Notes under the pieces: generated by a model | What the model saw: only the letters and a program-made list of their open reading frames with translations | The model's database searches: none | What the model was told of the DNA's origin: nothing | Shown: in pieces, positions 1 to 7,721 of the stretch | Position numbering within the stretch: the first letter of the stretch is position 1 | Layout of the letters: every line of letters begins with the position of its first letter | Translations under genes and position numbers: made by a program | Source: a bacterium | GTDB taxonomy: Bacteria > Krumholzibacteriota > Krumholzibacteriia > LZORAL124-64-63 | DNA: 64,000 nt | NCBI GenBank assembly: GCA_016712675.1 | Contig: JADJQR010000001.1 | Span: 2,542,001 to 2,606,000 of the forward strand | Direction: 5' to 3'

Positions 1-408
1 CGCTGGCCGGTGCAACCCTGCCGCCCGCACGGTCCGGTCGATCGAACCCGTGTGGGTGCAAACCGCGGCCCCCGACCACGCCCTGCGGCGCCCGGGGACG
101 CACGGATCATTGACGCCCGGATGAGAGTAAAAACCCGCGTCCCCGCAGGGATTCGCGGTCCGGATTCCCGGGGATTTCTGCCCGGTCGGGAATGGTAATT
201 GTCTGACAAGTACCTGTCAACACGCCCGCACGGCCCGTCCGGGGGCGAAAGTTCTGGACAACACGAAGCGGTCACTTTACCGTTAGTTGGGTCCAGAAAC
301 GGCCCTTCCGGGCGACCCAACCACTCGCGCCCCACGCGACCAGTATGCCCCGGCCGGATGCCCGCCCTAGCGGTCTCCCGGTCGTACTGAACCCGTCGAG
401 GTAAGCCC
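1..408. other. Upstream region without a gene
   Basis: I see no credible gene here; the short open frames are arginine/proline-rich and look like G+C-rich background. It precedes the barrel gene starting at 409, so it should hold that gene's promoter. No clear -35/-10 pair is visible. The one notable element is a near-palindrome at 204-219. A purine-rich GAGGTAAG lies just before the ATG at 409 and can serve as ribosome binding site. Confidence 0.5.
204..219. promoter_or_regulatory. Imperfect 16-nt palindrome, possible operator
   Basis: The sequence TGACAAGTACCTGTCA is an inverted repeat with TGACA/TGTCA arms around a GTAC centre; only one base pair breaks the symmetry. It lies about 190 nt upstream of the barrel gene in an otherwise featureless stretch that is less G+C-rich than its surroundings. 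A dimeric regulator could bind such a site, but no regulator gene is adjacent, so this is only a suggestion. Confidence 0.25.
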
Positions 409-1323
409 ATGACCGTCAGGAAACTCGTGTGCATCGTGGCCTTGCTGTCGATTGGCGCGATGGCGCTGCCGGCTTTGGCCGACGACGCTCCGGCCGCCCA
501 GGTGACCAACCCGGCCGCGTCAGATTCGGCAGCTATCGGCGGCGAGGACACCGCAACGGCCCTCGAATGGAAGGACTACAAGGTCAAGGGCTACAGCCTG
601 TCTCTGTACGGTGGGCACTTCTCGGGCGCCACCTACCTCGATCTGCCCGCGTTGAGTGACCGGACGTACTATACGACGGGCGCCGGCGACATCATCGCGT
701 ACGACGGCAGCGTGCTGATCGAGTCCAGGGACATGCAGAATCCGAATACGGATCTTCGCCACTACAATGCCCCGCGCAAGGAGATCGAGGCCGGCACCGC
801 CATCGGGGGGCGGATCGGCATTTACGTCGCGGACGATTTCCATCTCGACCTGGTCGGGAACTACATGTCCGGGCGCGCGGTCACGACGATGCTGTACAAT
901 CCCGACCGCCAGAACCCTGCCAACGAGTGGACCCGCGTCGAGGTCGACGAGGACCCCGGCTTCCGTTCCTTCAAGGGCGGCTTCTCGCTCATGTACGACG
1001 CACGGCCTGCCAAGGTCCTCGGCGCCACGCCGCTCATCGGATTCGGTCTGGGCGGCATCATCAACCGCTACAGCGAACTCGAGGACAAGACCGCGCTATA
1101 CCTCGAAGGCAATTTCGGCCTCAGCTTCCAGCCCATGGACGACCTCAAGATCATCGCGCGGGCTGACCTCGCCGTGTTCGCCTACGAGGTGGACGAACTG
1201 GGTTATTCGAACATGGTGAGTTATAAGAACTTCACCTTGGGGGCGGCTTGGTTCATTGATACGGTGCCGGCGGAGGTAAGGGCCGAGCACACCGCCTCCC
1301 TCACGAAGAAGAGCCGACGCTGA
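409..1323 (+). CDS. Exported protein, probable outer-membrane beta-barrel, unknown function
   Basis: This 304-residue protein begins with a clear signal peptide (Lys-Leu n-region, hydrophobic core, cleavage probably after the ALA near residue 24). After a short Ala/Asp/Glu-rich linker (about 25-60), the rest alternates hydrophobic and polar residues with many Gly, Tyr and Phe. It includes glycine-rich turns such as GFGLGGIINR and ends in strand-like stretches. This resembles small 8-10-strand barrels of the OmpW/Opr type, but I recognise no specific family. The ATG is preceded by GAGGTAAG at good spacing. A strong hairpin follows the stop, so it appears to be a single-gene transcript. Exported barrel: fairly sure; function: unknown. 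Confidence 0.75.
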   Translation: MTVRKLVCIVALLSIGAMALPALADDAPAAQVTNPAASDSAAIGGEDTATALEWKDYKVKGYSLSLYGGHFSGATYLDLPALSDRTYYTTGAGDIIAYDGSVLIESRDMQNPNTDLRHYNAPRKEIEAGTAIGGRIGIYVADDFHLDLVGNYMSGRAVTTMLYNPDRQNPANEWTRVEVDEDPGFRSFKGGFSLMYDARPAKVLGATPLIGFGLGGIINRYSELEDKTALYLEGNFGLSFQPMDDLKIIARADLAVFAYEVDELGYSNMVSYKNFTLGAAWFIDTVPAEVRAEHTASLTKKSRR

Positions 1324-1350
1324 ACCCTGGTTGTGCCGTCGAAATTGTGT

Positions 1351-1379
1351 CCGGCCGCGCCGAGTCCTGGCGCGGCCGG
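1351..1379 (+). terminator. Hairpin terminator after the barrel gene
   Basis: CCGGCCGCGCC and GGCGCGGCCGG form an 11-bp perfect stem with a 7-nt loop, 27 nt after the stop codon at 1323. The downstream sequence (CTCTCTTGG) is only mildly T-rich, so it is a G+C-rich intrinsic-like terminator. It could also act against the minus-strand transposase gene that ends at 1396. Confidence 0.6.
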
Positions 1380-1395
1380 CTCTCTTGGTGGTGAC

Positions 1396-2517
1396 TCACA
1401 CCGCGTACTTCAGATCATGGCTGCGCTGGGCGTGCCCCAGTGCGCGCGTCCGCACCCGCCGCCAGTAGTACTCGGCCCATCGCGCTGGCAACGCGACGTG
1501 ACTGACGAACAGCCGTCGTGACAGCAATTCTGCGACTTCGACCCGGTGGTCCAATTGCCCTCGAGTCTGAGCCGGCGTTGGACTTCCCCGCGCCTTCTCT
1601 CGCCGGCCTTTCATGTAATTCCGCCAGACCACGAACACCGCCAGCCGTTCCGCGCTCGCCTGACGGCGCTTCGACCACGCGATCGTCTCCCGCTTGTGGT
1701 TCGCGCTGCTGTGACGGATCAACAGGTCCACGACGTTCACAGGGAACAGCCGATTGCGTGCATCCCGCCGGGCCCGGCTTGACGTCACCAAGTGGCGCAC
1801 CCTACTGACCAGCTGGCGGATCGCCAGCGGATACGCCTTGTGTTCATCACTGAGCACCGTCAGTTCCTCTTGACCTCCGGCCACAACCTCCAGCAGATGG
1901 GTAACGTCCTTGAGCACCGCCCGTGGATCCGGCCGTCCGTGCACCTGCTCCAGGAAATCCCGTTTGCGCTTCTGGGCGGGGGTCATCGAACCGGAACGGC
2001 GCACCTCACTGTCGGTGAAATAGACGATTAGGTCGGATCCTTCTTCGACCGCAAGATGATGGTGGAACGGCCAGTATTGCGAATGTTCGAAGGTGACAAG
2101 GCCGTCGATGACGGCGTGCGCGACCGGCCTTGCATCCCTCATTTGCATTGTGTGGAACAGCAGGCAGTGACGACCGAGTCGGGCCAGCTGACTATCGACG
2201 GTCGACGGAGCGACTCCCAGGTCCCTGGCGATCTGCCGGTTAGCCATGCAACCAACCGTCTTCGTCAGGAGCTGTGACAGGACGTCCGGTCGCTTGAGCC
2301 AGTAGGAGGTGGAGAACGTCTGCGTGCTGAATGACCTGCGACAATGCAGACAGAGGAACCTGGGGATACACCTCTGCTGGCATCGACTCCAGAAGTAGCC
2401 GATGCGCTTATAGCGCCAGTCGTCTCGCAAGATGCTGTGGAATAGACAATTATGATTCGGACAATGGGGTGGAGTGGCGATGTTGTCTGTCGCGTTCATG
2501 CCCGCCATGGGCATCAT
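1396..2517 (-). CDS. IS1/IS1595-like DDE transposase-family protein (orphan)
   Basis: The N-terminus carries a zinc-binding pattern, CPNHNC near the start and CLHCRRSF some 30 residues later. A helix-turn-helix-like stretch follows (NRQIARDLGVAPSTVDSQLA). The rest resembles a DDE nuclease: an Asp in VIDGLV, a second in LSDEHKAYP, and a late Glu in NHKRETIAWSKRR, close to the NxxxR-E pattern of IS1-type enzymes. The frame is intact. Translation could start at the ATG at 2517 or 2499, or at an upstream GTG at 2544; none has a good ribosome binding site. I see no terminal inverted repeats or target duplication, and base composition is visibly less G+C-rich than the neighbours. It may be a recently arrived, immobilised or domesticated transposase. 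Confidence 0.7.
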   Translation of the reverse strand: MMPMAGMNATDNIATPPHCPNHNCLFHSILRDDWRYKRIGYFWSRCQQRCIPRFLCLHCRRSFSTQTFSTSYWLKRPDVLSQLLTKTVGCMANRQIARDLGVAPSTVDSQLARLGRHCLLFHTMQMRDARPVAHAVIDGLVTFEHSQYWPFHHHLAVEEGSDLIVYFTDSEVRRSGSMTPAQKRKRDFLEQVHGRPDPRAVLKDVTHLLEVVAGGQEELTVLSDEHKAYPLAIRQLVSRVRHLVTSSRARRDARNRLFPVNVVDLLIRHSSANHKRETIAWSKRRQASAERLAVFVVWRNYMKGRREKARGSPTPAQTRGQLDHRVEVAELLSRRLFVSHVALPARWAEYYWRRVRTRALGHAQRSHDLKYAV

Positions 2518-2551
2518 CGGGGCCAGACACAATCTCGACGGCACAACAGAG

Positions 2552-2578
2552 AACCCGCCAGGCGGGGCCTGGCGGGTT
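2552..2578 (-). terminator. Terminator between the histone-like gene and the transposase gene
   Basis: AACCCGCCAGGC and GCCTGGCGGGTT form a perfect 12-bp stem around a 3-nt loop. It lies 26 nt beyond the stop codon of the lysine-rich gene on the minus strand and is followed there by CTCTGTTGTG. It should end that transcript before the transposase frame. Confidence 0.75.
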
Positions 2579-2604
2579 TCGCGACTCGGGCCTGTCGGGC
2601 CGAG

Positions 2605-2943
2605 TTACTTCTTCTTGGCGGCCTTCTTGGCAACCTTCTTCGTCGTCTTCTTCGTGGCCTTCTTCGCGACCTTCTTCGTAGCCTTCTTGGTCGCCTTCTT
2701 GGTCGCCTTCTTGGTCGCCTTCTTCGCCGGCGCCTTCTTGGTGGCCTTCTTCTTCGTGGCGGCCTTCTTCGTCGTCTTCTTCTTGGCAACCTTCTTGGTG
2801 GCCTTCTTGGTCGCCTTCTTGGTCGCCTTCTTGGTGGCCTTCTTGGTGGCCTTCTTCTTGGTGGCCTTCTTCTTGGTGGCCTTCTTCGTGGCCTTCTTCG
2901 TGGCCTTCTTCTTCGTCGCCTTCTTGGGGCCAGCAGCCACCAT
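2605..2943 (-). CDS. Histone H1-like lysine/alanine-rich repeat protein
   Basis: The predicted 112-residue protein is almost entirely tandem AxKKATKK-type repeats of Ala, Lys and Thr, with short variants (VAKK, KTTKK, APAKK). It is extremely basic, with no aromatic residues and no folded domain. This matches the C-terminal tail of histone H1 and bacterial H1-like proteins such as the Hc1/AlgP type, which bind DNA or RNA non-specifically and condense the nucleoid. I chose the ATG at 2943 over upstream frames because GGAGGAGAGG sits just before it. It has its own promoter-like sequence and a strong terminator. At DNA level the coding region is a 12-nt-unit repeat prone to slippage, so copy number may vary between strains. 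The role as nucleoid protein is inferred from composition. Confidence 0.8.
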   Translation of the reverse strand: MVAAGPKKATKKKATKKATKKATKKKATKKKATKKATKKATKKATKKATKKVAKKKTTKKAATKKKATKKAPAKKATKKATKKATKKATKKVAKKATKKTTKKVAKKAAKKK

Positions 2944-3086
2944 CGTCCTCTCCTCCATCACGGACCTCACTTCGTTGGAGTCCTTCGCCCACCCGGACCA
3001 CGCACCCTGTGGATTTCCGAGTGAGACCTCCTGTCTCTGACGTGCTTCACGAACGTCTGGCGTCAGGCTGCCAGCTGAAGCAGGCC

Positions 3087-3116
3087 AATATTTCGACCGG
3101 GCGAAAATCGTGTCAA
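3087..3116 (-). promoter_or_regulatory. Sigma-70-like promoter for the histone-like gene
   Basis: On the minus strand TTGACA (3116-3111) is followed after 18 nt by AATATT (3092-3087), an exact -35 and a 4/6 -10. It directly follows the T-tract of the tRNA terminator and points to the gene starting at 2943, giving a leader of roughly 135 nt. Confidence 0.5.
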
Positions 3117-3117
3117 C

Positions 3118-3156
3118 AAAAAAAAAGGAAACTGTCGAAGACAGTCTCCTTTTTTT
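3118..3156 (-). terminator. Intrinsic terminator of the secG-tRNA-Leu transcript
   Basis: A stem of GGAGACTGTC against GACAGTTTCC (one mismatch, short loop) is flanked by A-runs on one side and T-runs on the other, so it reads as an intrinsic terminator on both strands. It begins 2 nt after the encoded CCA of the tRNA, fitting termination of the long minus-strand operon. Confidence 0.85.
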
Positions 3157-3157
3157 C

Positions 3158-3243
3158 TGGTGCCCGGGGCGGGACTCGAACCCGCACGGCTTGTGGCCAC
3201 CACCCCCTCAAGATGGCGTGTCTACCAATTTCACCACCCGGGC
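3158..3243 (-). tRNA. leuU: tRNA-Leu(GAG)
   Basis: The 86-nt minus-strand sequence folds as a class II tRNA. The 7-bp acceptor stem pairs GCCCGGG with CCCGGGC, the discriminator is A and CCA is encoded. The D-arm has GGTGAAATTGGTAGACACG. The anticodon stem CCATC/GGTGG (one T-G pair) closes the loop TTGAGGG with anticodon GAG. There is a long variable arm, and the T-arm contains GGTTCGAGTCC. It reads CUC/CUU leucine codons. It lies 18 nt after secG, the same arrangement as secG-leuU in Escherichia coli, and is probably processed from the operon transcript. Confidence 0.95.
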
Positions 3244-3261
3244 ACGACGATCAGCGTGCGA

Positions 3262-3654
3262 CTAGTTGCCCTGCGGCTGCGGCTGCTGCGCCGGCGTTTC
3301 CGCAGGAGCCGGCGCGGGAGCCGGGAGGCTCTCGAGCGGGTTCTGTTCGACGGGCACTTCGATCTGGCCCTTCGTTGCCGCTTCGCCGATGACACTGCTC
3401 GCAGCGCGACTGCCGCCGGAGCTGTCGGTCATGAACAGCAGAAAGCTCGTCACGAAGAAACCCACCGCGCAGTAGATCGTGATCTTGTGCAGCAGGGTTG
3501 TCATGCCGCGAGAGCCGAGCAGCTGCTGGGGCGCACCGCCGCCGCCGCCGAAGGCGCCGGCCAGGCCGCCGCCCTTGCCCGACTGCATCAGGACGACCGC
3601 GCACAGCACCAGGCAGATCAGGATATGGATGATGGTCAACAGGACGTGCAGCAT
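3262..3654 (-). CDS. secG: Protein translocase subunit SecG
   Basis: SecG is the small accessory subunit of the SecYEG inner-membrane channel and assists SecA-driven export. The 130-residue product has two membrane segments (about 3-22, and 55-75 with YCAVGFFVTSFLLF). They are separated by the typical glycine-rich loop with the signature VVLMQSGKGGGLAGAFGGG. The C-terminal tail is Ala/Pro/Gln-rich, likely disordered, and ends with a PAPAPAET repeat. I start at the ATG at 3654, which has GGAG 9 nt upstream, rather than a longer frame. pgk lies just upstream and tRNA-Leu just downstream. Confidence 0.93.
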   Translation of the reverse strand: MLHVLLTIIHILICLVLCAVVLMQSGKGGGLAGAFGGGGGAPQQLLGSRGMTTLLHKITIYCAVGFFVTSFLLFMTDSSGGSRAASSVIGEAATKGQIEVPVEQNPLESLPAPAPAPAETPAQQPQPQGN

Positions 3655-3778
3655 GCCGAAACGCTCCGGAACGGGCCAGCAAGTCAAGGATACGGCGGGC
3701 CGGTGGCCCGCCGCCGTCGCATATGGTAACAGACGGGCAGCGCCCTGTCAAACCGGGCGCTTCCCCGAAAAGGCACTC

Positions 3779-4978
3779 TCAGGCGTCCGTAAGCGCCGCC
3801 ACGCCGGGCAGTTCCAGCCCTGCCATGAACTCGAGCGAAGCCCCGCCGCCGGTGGAGATGTGGCTGACCCGGCTGGCCAATCCCAACTGATTGACCGCCG
3901 CAACGCTGTCGCCGCCCCCAACGACGCTGCGGGCACCTGCGTCGGTGGCCACGGCCACGGCTTCGCCCACTGCCCGGGTGCCGGCTGCGAACGAAGGCAG
4001 TTCAAACACACCCATCGGGCCGTTCCAGAACAGCGAGCGGGCCGGCTCGATCAGGGCGCGGTAGCGCGCTACGGTCTTCGGCCCGATGTCCAGCCCCATC
4101 CAGCCGTCGGGAATGTCCGAGACCAGGACGGTGCGACGCTGGGCGTTCTCGGCAAACGCGTCGGCGATGACGCAGTCCTCAGGCAGGACCAGGCGCGTCG
4201 AACTGGACTTGGCCAGGTTCGCGATCTCGCGCGCGATCTCCAGGCTTTCCTCGTCTACCAGGCTCGAGCCGACGCCCAGGCCTGCCACCTTGAAGAACGT
4301 GAAGATCATCCCGCCGCCCAGCAGCAGCGTGTCGACCTTGCCCAGCAGGTTGCGGATGACGTCGACCTTGCCGCTGACCTTGGCGCCACCCAGGATGGCC
4401 ACGTAGGGTCGGGCCGGGTCCCGGACCAGGGCGCCGAGGTGTTCGAGCTCGCGTTCCATCAGCAGGCCGGCGCGGTTGAGCGGGAACTGCGCGGTCACCC
4501 CGACGGTCGAGGCGTGCGCCCGATGCGCCGAGCCGAAGGCGTCGTTCACGTAGCAGGTGCCGAGGGCCGCCAGACCGCGCGAGAAGCCGGGATCGTTCGT
4601 CGTCTCGCCCGGATTGAAGCGGACGTTCTCCAGCAGCAGCACCTCGCCCGCGGCCAGGCCGGCGGCCTGGGCGACGGCGTCGGGGCCCACCGTGTCGGTG
4701 GCAAAGCGCACGCGGCAGGTGAGCAACTCGGCCAGCCGGTCGGCCACCGGACGCAGCGAGGCGGCCGGGTCGATCTTGCCCTTCGGACGTCCGAGATGGC
4801 TCATGAGGATGACCGCAGCCCCGCTCTGGAGCAGGCGTTCGATCGTGGGCAGCGTTTCCCGGATGCGCGTGTCGTCGGTGATGTTCCGATCCTTGTCCAA
4901 CGGCACGTTGAAGTCCACCCGGACCAGGACCTTCTGCCCGCGACCGTCGAATCCGTCGAGACTGCGCTTCCTGTTCAT
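3779..4978 (-). CDS. pgk: Phosphoglycerate kinase
   Basis: This cytoplasmic enzyme transfers phosphate between 1,3-bisphosphoglycerate and ADP in glycolysis and gluconeogenesis. The 399-residue length is normal for bacterial Pgk. Visible signatures are VLVRVDFNVPL near residue 20, SHLGRPKG, LLLENVRFNPGE, the nucleotide-site GGAKVSGK, NGPMGVFE, and the C-terminal GGGDSVAAV. There is no fused triosephosphate isomerase. It sits between comF (138-nt gap) and secG (124-nt gap), all on the minus strand. gapA is not in this window. Confidence 0.97.
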   Translation of the reverse strand: MNRKRSLDGFDGRGQKVLVRVDFNVPLDKDRNITDDTRIRETLPTIERLLQSGAAVILMSHLGRPKGKIDPAASLRPVADRLAELLTCRVRFATDTVGPDAVAQAAGLAAGEVLLLENVRFNPGETTNDPGFSRGLAALGTCYVNDAFGSAHRAHASTVGVTAQFPLNRAGLLMERELEHLGALVRDPARPYVAILGGAKVSGKVDVIRNLLGKVDTLLLGGGMIFTFFKVAGLGVGSSLVDEESLEIAREIANLAKSSSTRLVLPEDCVIADAFAENAQRRTVLVSDIPDGWMGLDIGPKTVARYRALIEPARSLFWNGPMGVFELPSFAAGTRAVGEAVAVATDAGARSVVGGGDSVAAVNQLGLASRVSHISTGGGASLEFMAGLELPGVAALTDA

Positions 4979-5116
4979 CGCCCTCCACCCTCCGTTGCGT
5001 GCGTTCCCACCCGCGAGCCGTGCCCGCGGCCGTGTCCATGTTAGGAACCGGCCCGCGGGGTGTCAACGCCGCCTGCGCGCCGCCGTTCGGCGGGCGCACC
5101 TCACCCTGGACGCGCT

Positions 5117-5953
5117 TCAGGGCTGGAAGAGCCCGCCGGTCGGGTCCGCGTCGCCAGCGTCGTCGCCGTCCGCACGCGCCAGCGCCAATCCGAGCGCCAG
5201 GACGCCCGACACCTCCCAGCCGGCCGCGCGCAAGGCCGCCGCGGCCGCGCGTGCGGTGGCGCCGGCGGTCACCAGGTCGTCCACCAGCAGCGCTCGGCGC
5301 CTGTCCGCGCGCGGCGCGCTTGCCGCGAAGGCTCCATCCAGGTTCTGCCGTCTGGCCGCCGCGTCTGTCAGCCTGGCCTGCTGCGCCGTGACGCGGGTGC
5401 GGACCAGCGCGTCGCGCAGGACCTCGAGGCCCAGGAGGGGCGCCGCCAGCTCGGCCAACATCTGCGCCTGATTGAAGCCGCGTGCCCGCTGCCTCCGTGC
5501 GTGCAAGGGCACCGCCACCAGCGTGGGCGGGGAGCCGGGGGCGGGTTCCGCGGTTGCCCCGGACGCCAGGCTGTCCGTATGCGCGGCCGCCGCCAGCGCG
5601 CGTGCGAAGGGCCAGGCCAGGCCCCGCACGCCGTGGTATTTCCAGGTTCCGACCACCCGTGTCAGACGGGCCGAGGTCGGAGACGCGGCCCGGATCGTCA
5701 GCCGTTCGCAGCCGTCGGCGTCTAGCATGCGCGTGCAGGGCTCGGCGAAGAGGCCGCCGGCACAGGCGCAGCACAGGTGCGGCCGATCCCAGGGCCGAAG
5801 GCCGGCGACGCGAACCCCGCCTGGCTCCCATTCGGCATGGCCGGACGTGGCCCCGCAGGCCGCACACTCCTCCGGCAGCATCAGCTCGACGAACGCCGAC
5901 ACGGGCGCGACCAGACAGCCGAGCGCGCGGGCACCGACTCCTCGCGGGTCCAT
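5117..5953 (-). CDS. comF: ComF family protein (phosphoribosyltransferase-like, DNA-uptake related)
   Basis: The N-terminal part has a four-cysteine zinc-ribbon (EECAACG then CCACAGG) typical of ComF. The C-terminal half carries the type I phosphoribosyltransferase fold with RGFNQAQMLA and the PRPP loop RALLVDDLVTAGATA. ComF proteins act in the cytoplasm during uptake of single-stranded DNA in competent bacteria, though many genomes keep them without known competence. The ATG at 5953 gives 278 residues, close to family size, and lies 32 nt after aroE; a longer frame reads back into aroE. Family is clear, role in this organism inferred. Confidence 0.85.
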   Translation of the reverse strand: MDPRGVGARALGCLVAPVSAFVELMLPEECAACGATSGHAEWEPGGVRVAGLRPWDRPHLCCACAGGLFAEPCTRMLDADGCERLTIRAASPTSARLTRVVGTWKYHGVRGLAWPFARALAAAAHTDSLASGATAEPAPGSPPTLVAVPLHARRQRARGFNQAQMLAELAAPLLGLEVLRDALVRTRVTAQQARLTDAAARRQNLDGAFAASAPRADRRRALLVDDLVTAGATARAAAAALRAAGWEVSGVLALGLALARADGDDAGDADPTGGLFQP

Positions 5954-5985
5954 GTTGACCGTCGCTTCCGGGAGGAACTCGCGGA

Positions 5986-6804
5986 TCAGCCACTCGGCAG
6001 AGCGGCGTGCATGGCCGCCCACGGCACGGGCGGCCCGAACCACCAGGCAAAGGAGAGGCCACCCTGCATCAGGAGCAGCGGCAGCCCGTCGCAGAAGGCG
6101 AAGCCGAGGGGGGGCGCCTCGTCCGGCCTCTGGACCCCGTAGCGAACGTCGACCAGGAGTGCCGGCATCCCGCCCGCCGCCACCGGCAGGAAGGGGCGGC
6201 AAGGAACGCCTCCGGCAAGGCAGCAGATCCAGGCGCAGGGCTGGTCGGGCGGCAATTCGTCGTCGGCCATGAGCGGGGCCAGCGCCACCTCCTCGCCCAG
6301 ACCGCGCTCGCCCAGCCAGACCTCGAACCGGTCACGACCGGCGGGCGAGTGCCAACGCACGTCGACGTTCGCGACGCCCCAGCGCAGCAGCGCGTCGACA
6401 GCCGCGCGCGCCGAGCCACCCGTGCCCAGCACGACCCCCGTGGCCGGGACCTCGCGGCCCCGCCACAGCTGGCTGAGCACCGCGACCAGCCCGCCGCTGT
6501 CGGTGTTGTGGCCGAGCCAACGACCCTCCTCCACGCGCACGGTGTTGACCGCGCCGATGGCGCGCGCCTGGTCCGTCCGCCCGTCGCACAGCGCCGCGAC
6601 CGCCTGCTTGTGCGGCGCAGTGACGTTGAAACCGGCCAGATCGGCGCCACGCGACTTCAGGGCGACGAGTTGATCGGCAGTCACCTCCAGCGCCAGGTAT
6701 TCGTGCGACAGCCGACGCTCGGCCAGCGCTGCGTTCTGGAGGCGCGGCGACAGCGAATGCCCGACCGGGTCCCCCACCACGGCATAGAATGGCTGCGCCG
6801 GCAT
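5986..6804 (-). CDS. aroE: Shikimate dehydrogenase
   Basis: AroE reduces 3-dehydroshikimate to shikimate with NADPH in aromatic amino-acid synthesis. The shikimate-binding site is visible as GDPVGHSLSP near residue 12, followed by FNVTAPHKQAV with the catalytic Lys and GAVNTV. The nucleotide site is GTGGSARAAVDALL and the C-terminus contains LLLMQGGLSFAWWFG. I use the ATG at 6804 (272 residues, normal length). A GTG at 6903 overlapping the end of lgt is an alternative that would add an unconserved 33-residue N-terminus. Confidence 0.93.
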   Translation of the reverse strand: MPAQPFYAVVGDPVGHSLSPRLQNAALAERRLSHEYLALEVTADQLVALKSRGADLAGFNVTAPHKQAVAALCDGRTDQARAIGAVNTVRVEEGRWLGHNTDSGGLVAVLSQLWRGREVPATGVVLGTGGSARAAVDALLRWGVANVDVRWHSPAGRDRFEVWLGERGLGEEVALAPLMADDELPPDQPCAWICCLAGGVPCRPFLPVAAGGMPALLVDVRYGVQRPDEAPPLGFAFCDGLPLLLMQGGLSFAWWFGPPVPWAAMHAALPSG

Positions 6805-6895
6805 CCACGGCCGGCCGTCGCGTAGCCAGCCGTCCGGGCCCAGGCGCACGGGCGCCGCCAGGGACCGCTTCCCGCCCCCGTCGGAACGGCGACGC

Positions 6896-7657
6896 TCAGC
6901 CACGGGACACCGGGCCCGTGCGCCGGGACCTGGCCACCACCACTGCACCCGCCACCACCAGCACGGCCGATACCCACTGGTTGTTGCTGAGGCCCGCCAG
7001 GACCTGCCCGGGTTCGTAGTAGCGGAACGCATCCTCGATCAGGCGCGCCACCCCGTAGAGGATCAGGAAGCGCCCGAACGTGCCTCCGCGCCCGGACCAG
7101 CGCTTCTCGGCGAGCAAAAGCAGGCCGAAGATGGCGAAACCGGCCGCCGAGGCGTAGAGCTGCGTCGGGTGCACGGCGCGCCCGCCGAACACGAGCGAGG
7201 CGGGCGCCTCCGCCGGGAAGTGCACCGCCAGCGCACACGTGGACGGTTTGCCGAAGCAGCACCCCGCCAGGAAGCACCCGACGCGCGTCACCCCGATGCC
7301 GAGGATGACGCCCGGCGCGAAGACGTCGGCAATGTCCAGGAAGGCGATTCCCCGCCGGCGGCACATCCACCATACGGTCGCCGTGGCCGCCAGGATGCCC
7401 CCGTAGAGCGTCAGGCCGCCGTCCCAGATGAACAGGGCCTTGTACCAGGGGTCGAACTGGTCCGCGTGTGTGGCCACGTAGAGCGTCCTGACGCCGATGA
7501 TGCTGGAGACCAGCACCCCGAAGATCAGGTCCATGATGGTCTCGGCGGCAATGCCCAGGGGGCGCGCGCGGCGCACGCTCAGCCACATGCCGAGCGCGAA
7601 GCTGATCGCCAGCATCAGCCCGTAGCTCTTGACCACTCCGAACAGCTCAGGATGCAT
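6896..7657 (-). CDS. lgt: Prolipoprotein diacylglyceryl transferase
   Basis: Lgt is an inner-membrane enzyme that transfers diacylglycerol from phosphatidylglycerol to the lipobox Cys of prolipoproteins. The 253-residue product has about seven hydrophobic segments. Family motifs include the GGLTLYGGI stretch and the cluster GVTRVGCFLAGCCFGKP, where the conserved Arg and Gly region lies. HPTQLYAS and RLIEDAFRYYEPG follow. It would process lipoproteins such as the one at 34949. It lies within the mre/mrd series, 64 nt after rodA. Confidence 0.95.
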   Translation of the reverse strand: MHPELFGVVKSYGLMLAISFALGMWLSVRRARPLGIAAETIMDLIFGVLVSSIIGVRTLYVATHADQFDPWYKALFIWDGGLTLYGGILAATATVWWMCRRRGIAFLDIADVFAPGVILGIGVTRVGCFLAGCCFGKPSTCALAVHFPAEAPASLVFGGRAVHPTQLYASAAGFAIFGLLLLAEKRWSGRGGTFGRFLILYGVARLIEDAFRYYEPGQVLAGLSNNQWVSAVLVVAGAVVVARSRRTGPVSRG

Positions 7658-7721
7658 GGGAGCTCCTATCGGGGCCGCCGGGCCCCCGGGTCAGCGCGCC
7701 CGTCGCACGGGCGCGGGCTCG

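Noticed and set aside
2452-3040. Leu/Phe/Arg-rich open frames over the lysine-repeat gene on the plus strand
   Set aside because: They are translations of the same 12-nt repeat in other frames; only the minus-strand Lys/Ala frame has a strong ribosome site and terminator.
5010-5116. Hairpin-like GC-rich sequence between comF and pgk
   Set aside because: Pairing is imperfect (bulged) and lacks a T-run, so I did not list it as a terminator.
4179-6062. Long 627-residue open frame on the minus strand across comF and pgk
   Set aside because: It is Arg/Gly/Pro-rich and out of frame with the clear pgk and comF products; G+C-rich DNA routinely gives such frames.
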